Below are positions 34,003 through 41,435 of a stretch of 64,000 nt of DNA, piece by piece. Under the pieces are notes generated by a model that was given only the letters and a program-made list of their open reading frames with translations, searched no databases and was not told the origin of the DNA. The stretch is from an uncultured Aquimarina sp. (lineage in GTDB: Bacteria > Bacteroidota > Bacteroidia > Flavobacteriales > Flavobacteriaceae): positions 1 through 64,000 of the forward strand of contig NZ_CANLYD010000021.1 of the NCBI RefSeq assembly GCF_947495315.1. Reading direction: 5' to 3'. The number at the start of each line of letters is the position of its first letter. Position 1 is the stretch's first letter. The position numbers and the translations under genes are program-made.

Positions 34003-34665
34003 ATGGGTTTATGGTCGAGAAAAAATAATAAAGAATTTCCTGGTTTCTGGGTAGATTATCTTGCCCTTTTTGATAATAAACAACAAAAATTACCGATTGA
34101 GAAAGCTCGCTTTATTGCTTTTGATACAGAAACTACCGGTTTTGATTATATAGATGATAGAGTTTTGTCTATTGGCGCTGTCGCCATCAATAACACTTCC
34201 ATTGATGTAGCGGATCAATTGGAATTATACTTAGAGCAGGATGTTTTTAATTCAGATACCGTAGAGATTCATGGAATTCGAAAAAACAATAATTTAGATG
34301 CCATATCAGAGTCTGAGGCAATTGAGATGTTTATTAAATATATTGGAAATTCTATTTTGATAGCACATCATGCTAATTTTGATAAGATGATGATGAATAA
34401 GGTTCTACAGAGACACGGATTAGGTGCATTAAAGAATAAGTTTTTGGATACAAGTATTCTTTTTAGTAAAACGAAGCATTTGGTATATCGTAGTCATCGA
34501 AAACACATGCATTACAGTTTAGATGAATTGTGCGATGATTTAAAGATTTCTAAAAGTGATAGACATACCGCCTCTGGTGATGCATTTATTACCGCTATGG
34601 CATTTCTTAAAATTATGGCAAAATTAAAAATAGATAAAACAGATAAAGTATCGATTCTTTTCTAA
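34003..34665 (+). CDS. DnaQ-type 3'-5' exonuclease
   Basis: The 220-residue protein is a DEDDh exonuclease. It has Exo I FDTETTGFD (Asp41, Glu43), Exo II HHANFDKMMM (about 125-134), and Exo III HTASGDAFITA with the His-Asp pair (about 187-197). It resembles the epsilon proofreading subunit but lacks the polymerase-binding tail, and a short N-terminal extension (1-35) precedes the domain. The gene starts directly after the stop codon of the DUF294 gene with no spacer, so the two are translationally coupled. In other bacteria DUF294 and DnaQ-like domains also occur side by side, which suggests a joint nucleotide or nucleic-acid task. Confidence 0.92.
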   Translation: MGLWSRKNNKEFPGFWVDYLALFDNKQQKLPIEKARFIAFDTETTGFDYIDDRVLSIGAVAINNTSIDVADQLELYLEQDVFNSDTVEIHGIRKNNNLDAISESEAIEMFIKYIGNSILIAHHANFDKMMMNKVLQRHGLGALKNKFLDTSILFSKTKHLVYRSHRKHMHYSLDELCDDLKISKSDRHTASGDAFITAMAFLKIMAKLKIDKTDKVSILF

Positions 34666-34735
34666 TATTCGAATAGTTAAATGCTATTTGCAACTGTGCC
34701 TGAAGATCTACGTCTTTTTTGTAGAATCAACTTGA

Positions 34736-35515
34736 ATGCAAAAGGCACTATATTTTGTAATTTCTTTATTAAATTTTGTTGGGTTTTCTCAAGATGCAGA
34801 CATATTGCGTGGTAAAATAGTAGCGGATACGCTGCAATCTAAATCCATAAACATTATAAACGTTACTAAAGGTATTGGAACGATTAACGATCGTTCCGGT
34901 TTTTTTCAGATAAAAGCTACAAAAGGAGATACGATTGTTTTTTCTTCTGTTCAGCATCAACGAAAAACGCATATTGTAACTAAAAAAGATCTAAAAGAGG
35001 CTAGCCTATCAATTCGACTAGAAATCAAAGTAAACGAATTAGATGAGGTTACTGTTTCACAATATGATCTTACGGGAGAATCTAAAGAAGATGTAAAGAA
35101 AATAAAGACATACGAGGATATCTTACCGCTATATAGTGCTAAGGTGTTGGATCTAACGCCTTTTATTCATGAAAAGGGAGCAAAAACAGTTAAAAATACA
35201 GTCATCACTGATGAAATGGATGCAACACCAGTTAATATCATTGCAGTTGGTAGAATGATTGCAAGTCTTTTTAAGAAAAAAGATACTCGAAAATCAAAAG
35301 AGATACGTATTCCAGAGGTGTCAGATTTTTATAATAGTGACTTTCTGGTTAGCGAATTAAAAATACCCCAAACAGAAGTATACAATTTTCTTGACTATAT
35401 AAATCAGCAGTCAGAAACAAAGGAAATACTTACATCAGGAAACAAATTAACAATTCTCGAATATTTAATTAATCAAAGTAAAATTTTTAATAGCAGTAAT
35501 AGCTTGAAAAATTAA
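34736..35515 (+). CDS. Secreted carboxypeptidase-regulatory-like protein, paralogue A
   Basis: The 259-residue protein has a short signal peptide (about 1-18, ending GFSQ). A CarboxypepD_reg-like beta-sandwich follows (about 22-110; RGKIVADT, INIINVTKGIGTINDRSGFFQI, GDTIVFSSVQ, ELDEVTVSQY), as in the N-terminus of TonB-dependent receptors but without a receptor attached. The C-terminal half (about 120-259) is helical and ends in a segment ELKIPQTEVYNFLDYI. Periplasmic or outer-membrane location is likely. It is 46% or so alike by eye in key blocks to the next gene (estimate only). Function unknown. Confidence 0.8.
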   Translation: MQKALYFVISLLNFVGFSQDADILRGKIVADTLQSKSINIINVTKGIGTINDRSGFFQIKATKGDTIVFSSVQHQRKTHIVTKKDLKEASLSIRLEIKVNELDEVTVSQYDLTGESKEDVKKIKTYEDILPLYSAKVLDLTPFIHEKGAKTVKNTVITDEMDATPVNIIAVGRMIASLFKKKDTRKSKEIRIPEVSDFYNSDFLVSELKIPQTEVYNFLDYINQQSETKEILTSGNKLTILEYLINQSKIFNSSNSLKN

Positions 35516-35545
35516 AGACAGATGCAACCATATATTATTTAGCCA

Positions 35546-36325
35546 ATGCAAAAAATTACCTGTGTTTCTTTATTATTAATTACTTTTTCAAGCTTTAGTC
35601 AGAAGTCTTCTGAGCTTAAAGGAAGGATCATTGTAGCTGGATTGGAATTAGAATTCGTAAATATTGTAAATCTTACCAAGGAAATAGGTGCTATAAATGA
35701 TGAATTAGGATATTTTAAAATACTTGCAAGTGTAGGAGACGCAATTGTGTTTTCTTCTGTTCAATTTCAATTAAAAAAATATATTGTCACAGAAGAAGAT
35801 TTACAATCGGGTAATTTGCGCATTTTTTTGGAGCCAGCAATTAATGAATTGGATGAAGTGCACATATCTCAGTATTCTTTATCTGGACATATACAGAAGG
35901 ATATTAATGAGATTCCAACTTATGAAAAAAATCTTCCCTTATGGAATGCTAAACAGCTCAAACAAATGGGAGTTACCAGACCAGATGACGCACAATCACC
36001 AGTAGAAAATTTGGTTTTAGGAGGTGGTAATAGTCAGGCAAGGGTATCTATAGACCTGGGGTTGTTAATCAATCTAATTTCCGGAGTTTTTAAGAATAAA
36101 TCAATACAAATTGATTCAAAAACCCATATCCTAGATTTTTATAGGGAAGAGTTTTTTATTAATGAGTTGAAAATTCCTGAAACAGAGTTTTATAATTTTC
36201 TAGATTTCTTGGATGAAGAAACAGGAATAAAGTTTATTCTTATGTCAAAAGATAGTCTAAAAATATTAGAATTTTTAATATATCAAAGCGAGAAGTTTAA
36301 AGAAAAATATAATATTGGTGAATAA
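35546..36325 (+). CDS. Secreted carboxypeptidase-regulatory-like protein, paralogue B
   Basis: This 259-residue protein has exactly the length and layout of its upstream neighbour: a signal peptide ending SFSQ, a CarboxypepD_reg-like domain with LKGRIIVAG, IVNLTKEIGAINDELGYFKI, GDAIVFSSVQF and ELDEVHISQY, then a helical half ending in ELKIPETEFYNFLDFL. The two are tandem duplicates 30 bases apart. The central region (about 140-185) diverges most, which may mark different partners. No enzyme motif is seen. The csp terminator lies just past its stop. Confidence 0.8.
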   Translation: MQKITCVSLLLITFSSFSQKSSELKGRIIVAGLELEFVNIVNLTKEIGAINDELGYFKILASVGDAIVFSSVQFQLKKYIVTEEDLQSGNLRIFLEPAINELDEVHISQYSLSGHIQKDINEIPTYEKNLPLWNAKQLKQMGVTRPDDAQSPVENLVLGGGNSQARVSIDLGLLINLISGVFKNKSIQIDSKTHILDFYREEFFINELKIPETEFYNFLDFLDEETGIKFILMSKDSLKILEFLIYQSEKFKEKYNIGE

Positions 36326-36347
36326 AAAAAGCGCTATAAAATAGCGC
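36324..36347 (-). terminator. Terminator of the cold-shock gene
   Basis: GCGCTAT and ATAGCGC (36331-36337 and 36341-36347) pair around AAA. The A-run at 36324-36330 gives the U-tract on the minus strand, 25 bases beyond the csp stop. Confidence 0.85.
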
Positions 36348-36371
36348 CAGTGAAACTTAGAGATTTTTATC

Positions 36372-36569
36372 TTAGTCGTGAATTACGCGAACCTGAGCTG
36401 CTATAATTCCTTTTCTTCCTTCTTCTTCTTGGTACTCTACTTTGTCACCTTCATTAAGTGCTTCGCCATTTAATCCTGATGCGTGCACGAAGATGTCTTT
36501 GCCTGTTTCGTCGTTGGTAATGAACCCGTAGCCTTTGGATTCATTGAAAAATTTTACTGTTCCTTCCAT
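36372..36569 (-). CDS. Cold-shock-domain RNA-binding protein
   Basis: The 65-residue protein is a single CspA-type OB-fold. It contains GTVKFFNESKGYGFI (RNP1 region, about 3-17) and DIFVHAS (RNP2, about 25-31), then a basic-acidic tail. It binds single-stranded nucleic acid and melts RNA structure. Although named for cold shock, many members are constitutive. It is monocistronic with a clear terminator on its 3' side. Confidence 0.96.
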   Translation of the reverse strand: MEGTVKFFNESKGYGFITNDETGKDIFVHASGLNGEALNEGDKVEYQEEEGRKGIIAAQVRVIHD

Positions 36570-36652
36570 TGTAATGAGATAATAATATGAGTTATAAAGG
36601 TAACTTTTAAAACAATAAAATTTGTTATCAAAATGTAAACATTTGCATAATT

Positions 36653-36910
36653 TTAGTTTTTGTCAGATTTTTCTTCATTATTAAAATCTCTCATTTTTTT
36701 GAGATTTTCTTCAGTTAACATATAATCTTTTACCTTTTTATTTTTCCACCTATGATAGATAAACAAAGGCATTAGAATAAAAGTAGCACCCAATATTCCG
36801 ATTCCAACCCATTTATCTCCATTAGTGTGATCTCCAGAATTTTTATAATAATAACCAACGGCAACAAGGATAACAACAGCGATAAATAATAGTCGAATAA
36901 GGTATTTCAT
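36653..36910 (-). CDS. Small two-helix membrane protein
   Basis: An 85-residue protein with two hydrophobic segments (about 4-21 and 36-53) and a charged C-terminal tail containing KNKKVKDYMLTEENLKKMRDF. The tail is probably cytoplasmic and helical. I do not recognise a family. It lies 83 bases upstream of the cold-shock gene on the same strand and could be co-transcribed with it. Confidence 0.65.
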   Translation of the reverse strand: MKYLIRLLFIAVVILVAVGYYYKNSGDHTNGDKWVGIGILGATFILMPLFIYHRWKNKKVKDYMLTEENLKKMRDFNNEEKSDKN

Positions 36911-37110
36911 GATATATGATTTACTTTTTTTTAATGATTTTAGGATAATTTATTAACAATCAAAGGTTTTCGTAAAAATCCAATTTAATAGATTCATAAA
37001 AAAGGCGTTTCCCTAAATGGAGCCATATAGGTATCCAAATGTGATTCAAATTTAAACTAATTCGACTTTATACATAAATCAAACACAAACTAAAATTAAA
37101 AATTCACACA

Positions 37111-39060
37111 ATGAAAAAAAATTTACTAATTGGGGTAATGACCATGCTTTCTACATTAAAATGGGGTTATTCACAAGCTGATAAGAATTTACCATTTGTT
37201 TGGGAAAGCGCAACGGTGTACTTTGTTCTTACGGATCGTTTCGAAAATGGTGATACTACTAATGATTTTGCATATGGCAGACCACAAGATGGACCTCCTT
37301 TAAGAAATTATGAAGGAGGTGATCTTCAAGGATTGATCAATAAGATAGAAGAGGGGTATTTTGATGAATTAGGAGTAAATGCTCTTTGGATTACGCCACC
37401 TATCGAAAATATTTATGGATCTGTTCCAGGTGCGGGATATGGTTTCCATGGCTATTGGGCAAAAGATTGGACCAATATAGATGCAAATTTAGGAACCAAT
37501 GTACTTTTTGGAACCTTTGTAGATACTGCTCATGAACACGGAATTAGAGTATTACTAGATGTGGTATTAAATCATGTTGGACCTGATACAAGTACGGATC
37601 AGAATCAATCTTGGCCGAATGAGTGGGTACGAAGAGATCCTGATTGTAATTTTCAAGGCCCTGAAGGTACAATACCTTGCGAATTGGTGAACAATCTACC
37701 AGATATTAGAACGGATTCTAATGACAATGTAAGTTTACCTGGATGGTTACTGGATAAATGGAGTCAAGAAGGGCGAAAAGAGCTACAGGAAAGTGAACTC
37801 AACGACTTTTTTACAAGAACAGGAAAGCCGAGATCTCCTAGAAATTATATTATCAAATGGCTAACCGATTACATTAGAAAATATGGTGTTGATGGATTTA
37901 GAGTGGATACAGTAAAACATGTAGAAGAAGCTGTTTGGAAAGAGCTAGAAACTGAAGGTGTTATCGCTTTAAGAGAATGGAAGAGTAATAATTCTGATAA
38001 AAAATTGGATGATCTTGATTTCTGGATGACCGGTGAAGTTTTTAATTATAATGCTCCAACTATGGGAAGAAATTTTACAGGAGATGGTTTTAATGTGGAT
38101 TACTACGATAATGGTTTTGCCAATTTGATCAACTTTGAGTTTAGATTTAATGCAAACGATGGTTTAGAAAGCATCTTTAGTAGATACGATAATCTATTAC
38201 AAAATCAACTAGGAGATGGTAAAAGTGCCATGAATTTTTTAACGAATCACGATACGGAACAAGTGTTTGATCGAAATCGACAAAAAACTTTTGAAGCAGG
38301 GACTAAGCTATTACTAACACCAGGACCAGCACAGATTTATTATGGAGATGAAACCGCTAGAACATTAACTCCAGGAGGTGGTGCTAGTGGAGATGCTACA
38401 TTACGATCTAATATGAATTTTGACGAATTGAATAATCCAAATTCTTTGGCATCTCAGACCTTAGTACATTTTCAGAAAATCGGAAAGTTCAGAAGAGAAC
38501 ATGTTTCTGTAGGAGCAGGAAAACACACTAAATTGCAGGATAGCCCATATACATTTAAAAGAGAATATAATAAAAATGGGTTTGAAGATGAAACCCTTGT
38601 TTACACTGGTAATGATAATGATTTTACTGGAGTATTAGATGTATTTGGGATTTGGACTGATGGAACAGAATTACAGGATTACTTTTCTGGGACATTAGGA
38701 ACAGTTTCTAATGGAACGGTTACATTCGGAACAACTTTTGGATTAGTGCTAATCGGAGAGCCTACATCTCGAACTCTCGGAGTTGATGAAGTTGATACAT
38801 CGAATCCAAGTCTTGTAAAAGCTTGGCCTAATCCTTTTACAAATTCTTTGAAAGTCTCTTTTCCCTCAGCAGATATAAAACTTGACGAGGTACAAGTAGA
38901 AATGTATGATATTTTGGGTAAAAAAGTTTTAGGAAATGAGCAGATTGATATTCAGGAAAATACTATTGCTGTAGTAGCACCTAATCTAACAAAAGGAATG
39001 TATTTGATGAAAATAGTTTTTAATGGTCGAACACAAGTAGTCCAATTAATCAAAAAATAA
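37111..39060 (+). CDS. Secreted GH13 alpha-amylase with T9SS sorting domain
   Basis: The 649-residue protein has a signal peptide (about 1-21) and a GH13 TIM barrel (about 28-480). The conserved regions are VVLNH (region I), GFRVDTVKH with nucleophile Asp266 (II), GEVF with acid/base Glu309 (III) and LTNHDTE with Asp381 (IV). A beta domain follows, and a T9SS type A sorting domain occupies about 570-649 (KAWPNPFTNSLKVSF, LTKGMYLMKI). It should degrade starch-like alpha-glucans outside the cell or on its surface. The gene is monocistronic with a strong terminator. No SusC/D pair is adjacent, so it stands apart from the polysaccharide loci. Confidence 0.94.
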   Translation: MKKNLLIGVMTMLSTLKWGYSQADKNLPFVWESATVYFVLTDRFENGDTTNDFAYGRPQDGPPLRNYEGGDLQGLINKIEEGYFDELGVNALWITPPIENIYGSVPGAGYGFHGYWAKDWTNIDANLGTNVLFGTFVDTAHEHGIRVLLDVVLNHVGPDTSTDQNQSWPNEWVRRDPDCNFQGPEGTIPCELVNNLPDIRTDSNDNVSLPGWLLDKWSQEGRKELQESELNDFFTRTGKPRSPRNYIIKWLTDYIRKYGVDGFRVDTVKHVEEAVWKELETEGVIALREWKSNNSDKKLDDLDFWMTGEVFNYNAPTMGRNFTGDGFNVDYYDNGFANLINFEFRFNANDGLESIFSRYDNLLQNQLGDGKSAMNFLTNHDTEQVFDRNRQKTFEAGTKLLLTPGPAQIYYGDETARTLTPGGGASGDATLRSNMNFDELNNPNSLASQTLVHFQKIGKFRREHVSVGAGKHTKLQDSPYTFKREYNKNGFEDETLVYTGNDNDFTGVLDVFGIWTDGTELQDYFSGTLGTVSNGTVTFGTTFGLVLIGEPTSRTLGVDEVDTSNPSLVKAWPNPFTNSLKVSFPSADIKLDEVQVEMYDILGKKVLGNEQIDIQENTIAVVAPNLTKGMYLMKIVFNGRTQVVQLIKK

Positions 39061-39085
39061 TTTCAATTTTTATTAAGTGTTGAAG

Positions 39086-39120
39086 AAACCTGCTGAGAAA
39101 AGTTTTCAGCAGGTTTTTTT
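39086..39120 (+). terminator. Terminator of the GH13 amylase gene
   Basis: An 11-bp perfect stem (39086-39096 with 39106-39116) is followed by T to 39120, 26 bases past the stop codon. Confidence 0.9.
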
Positions 39121-39290
39121 GTGATTAATCTGATAATAGCGTCTGAAATAATATTGAAAACTAAAACATTTATGTATCGTTTAAATTATTATTCTTAAAA
39201 CTTCTGTGATTTAGAATTAGTTTTAAGGGAAATTTCGGTCAATTCAAATTAAAAAATTACATTTGATTATTCCAAAACTCAAAATATTAT

Positions 39291-39986
39291 ATGGCAATAC
39301 AAGCTAAATTCTATATTGATGATGTAGAAATAAATGTTCTTGAATCTAGTTTCTCATTTAAGCAAAATAGTGATAATACTGGAAGACCAACCTCAAAACC
39401 TATTTATGTAGGATTATATCTAGTAGTAGAAACCAGAAAAGATTTCAATTTTATGGAATTGACAATCAATCCAGACCGTAGTAAACAATTAGAACTACAT
39501 TATTTATCAGCTAATTTTAGTGGGAAAACGAGAAAAATCAAGTTTGTAGATTCTCATTTTGTTCAGCATACTACACAATATTCTTCAGATGGTGTTACCC
39601 CTATGACTGAAACTCTTTTTATTAGAAGTGGTGGTGTAATTGATTCAAATTCTGGGTCAGAATATTCTTCACATTGGAGAACAACTTTTCCAAGTTCAGT
39701 GCCTGTTACAACTGTAAATGAAGAACAAGAAGAGAAAAAAGTTATTGATTATTATATCACAGATTTGAATAATAAACGGATTGATAAAATTTTGGCAGGT
39801 GATAAAATATTACTTAATATTCATAGCAGAAATATGATAGATGAATTATTCACTATCAAACTAAGTAATCAAACAATTGATTTTAAGTATAATGGAGAGG
39901 TTTTAATTGATGATACCCTAAGTAATTATAAAATAGGTAGTAATCAAGAAAAGATAGAACTAGAAGCTATTAAACAAGAAGTATAA
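39291..39986 (+). CDS. Type VI secretion tube protein (Hcp/TssD-like) with extra C-terminal domain
   Basis: The 231-residue protein matches Bacteroidota TssD (Hcp of T6SS subtype iii) over residues 1-135. It opens MAIQAKFYIDDVEINVLESSFSF and continues with NTGRPTSKP, a middle strand region, KIKFVDSHFV, SSDGVTPMTETLFI and a final SGSEYSSHW. An extra domain of about 85 residues (about 147-231) follows and looks like a beta-sandwich (ITDLNNKRIDKILAGDKILLNI). Normal TssD stops near 130, so this is a specialised Hcp carrying an adaptor or cargo. No other T6SS genes are in the window, so it is an orphan. The downstream gene is in the same frame after one stop codon. Confidence 0.8.
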   Translation: MAIQAKFYIDDVEINVLESSFSFKQNSDNTGRPTSKPIYVGLYLVVETRKDFNFMELTINPDRSKQLELHYLSANFSGKTRKIKFVDSHFVQHTTQYSSDGVTPMTETLFIRSGGVIDSNSGSEYSSHWRTTFPSSVPVTTVNEEQEEKKVIDYYITDLNNKRIDKILAGDKILLNIHSRNMIDELFTIKLSNQTIDFKYNGEVLIDDTLSNYKIGSNQEKIELEAIKQEV

Positions 39987-39989
39987 GAT

Positions 39990-40724
39990 ATGGGTAAGAA
40001 TGTTTTTAAATTAGAAGTAGCAGGGATAACAAAAACTGCTGAATTGGAGGTTTTAGATGACTACCCTATTATTAGAATCACAAAACAAAAAACAGGTAAA
40101 CAGGTAAAACAAAAAATTATTGGTTCTTATAGTGGAGGACTCCAATATGTAGATGTTGATTTGTATAAAGTTTTGGTTACTGATAATGAAGATGCTAGTT
40201 TTAAAATGGAATTTTCAGTTGCTCGTGACGCTGCTGCTGTAATACCTGGCAATGATAAAGGAACGACAATGATTCTATCTAATATGTCATTTGAACCCAA
40301 AAACGGTAAAATAAATCATTATTCAGGAAAGTATATGAGTGCTTATCCAAAAAAGAATGATACACCTGCAATAAAATTAATGCAAAGCGGTTCTGAACAA
40401 ATGCATGCGCAAGCTAGACCAGATGCATTACTTTTGGATTATAGATTCAAGGAAGATATTGCTAGAGGTGTTATGATTCACGTAGGTGGTAGTTATGATA
40501 ATGAAAATTATGGTCATTCTATTTCGGCTTCTGAAGGATGTTTTGGGATTGTTAATGATAATAATTCTCCAACTAACACTTCTGATAAATTAACAAAGAA
40601 AGTTATAAATACAATTTGGGAGCGAGCAAAAAAAAGTAAAGCTCGCCCTAATCATATTAGAATAATAATAGAAAAAAGAGATGAAAAAACTATCCCAAAT
40701 AATGTTGTTTTTACTAAAAAATAG
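39990..40724 (+). CDS. Putative T6SS cell-wall effector with L,D-transpeptidase-like motif
   Basis: The 244-residue protein lacks a signal peptide, as expected for a cargo moved by the T6SS. Residues 5-22 (VFKLEVAGITKTAELEVL) look like a final Ig-like strand pair. The region 50-110 is beta-rich. GVMIHVGG with His164 and SEGCFGI with Cys184 match in spacing (His to Ser 17 residues) the HX14-17[S/T]HGC signature of L,D-transpeptidases, except that Glu182 replaces the signature His. T6SS effectors of L,D-transpeptidase type (Tlde1) are known. The DUF5675 fold is an alternative. Position after hcp and before a lipoprotein supports an antibacterial effector, which remains an inference. Confidence 0.6.
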   Translation: MGKNVFKLEVAGITKTAELEVLDDYPIIRITKQKTGKQVKQKIIGSYSGGLQYVDVDLYKVLVTDNEDASFKMEFSVARDAAAVIPGNDKGTTMILSNMSFEPKNGKINHYSGKYMSAYPKKNDTPAIKLMQSGSEQMHAQARPDALLLDYRFKEDIARGVMIHVGGSYDNENYGHSISASEGCFGIVNDNNSPTNTSDKLTKKVINTIWERAKKSKARPNHIRIIIEKRDEKTIPNNVVFTKK

Positions 40725-41139
40725 CCTTCTATTAATTTTATTAATTATTTCATCCTGTAGTGGACAATTTCATTTTGATGAAGTATCTTCTGGTAAATTA
40801 ATCCCAAAAGGAGAAAATATTGTTTATAATAGAGAGTCAATTAAAAAAATTGGTGATAATACCATTTTTATAAAAAAGATTGAACGATATAATGATGATT
40901 TAGAATTATTAGAAGTTGATATTGCTAAGGCAGAAGGTTTTTTAACTTATTCAAGAAAAGAGTTAGAAGACGATAGTGTTTTGATTGATTCTTATAAGAT
41001 ATCCAGAGATAGAACAAAAACAACTATGGATAATGATTTTATAATTGATAATGGTGAAAAATATAAAATTGTTTACAAGACAAAAGATACCATTCTATGC
41101 TTAAGAGATAAGAATATATTATTATTTACAAAATCATAA
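40681..41139 (+). CDS. Lipoprotein, candidate immunity protein for the T6SS effector
   Basis: The 152-residue protein begins 44 bases inside the end of the effector gene and has a lipoprotein signal with basic n-region and lipobox ISSC (Cys26). The mature part is about 126 residues, with charged alternating strands (GDNTIFIKKIERYNDD), no enzyme motif and a good fit to a small beta-rich fold. An immunity protein against a peptidoglycan enzyme must be in the periplasm, and a membrane-anchored lipoprotein meets that. The overlap ensures that it is made with the effector. I do not recognise its family. The role rests on position, location and size. Confidence 0.6.
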   Translation: MKKLSQIMLFLLKNSLLLILLIISSCSGQFHFDEVSSGKLIPKGENIVYNRESIKKIGDNTIFIKKIERYNDDLELLEVDIAKAEGFLTYSRKELEDDSVLIDSYKISRDRTKTTMDNDFIIDNGEKYKIVYKTKDTILCLRDKNILLFTKS

Positions 41140-41435
41140 ATCATTAAATTATTTTAAACCGATTATGGGTATAAATTTCTTTTCTTAATCACTAATAAAG
41201 AACTCTCTATTAAAGTGTTTTTAAAGAAGTTTTTAAATATTTACCTCTTTTTTCCGGTTTTTTGAATTATGATTTTGTATTGTAGAAAATTAGGCATCCC
41301 AAGGTTGAATAGCTTTAAAATTATTTTCAATTGACAAGCTATTCGTTAAACCCTCTAACATTCCTAATCTATAAGTGTTTTTTAGTTTAGTTAATATGCT
41401 CTAAAGAGGTAAGATAATAATATATGAACAACCAA
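41140..41435. other. Intergenic region after the T6SS cassette, with an inverted repeat
   Basis: These 296 bases between converging genes contain no plausible ORF. A perfect 9-bp inverted repeat, GAATAGCTT (41307-41315) and AAGCTATTC (41336-41344) with a 20-base loop, is the only structure seen. There is no T-run. It might be a weak terminator or an edge mark of the inserted cassette. Confidence 0.4.
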
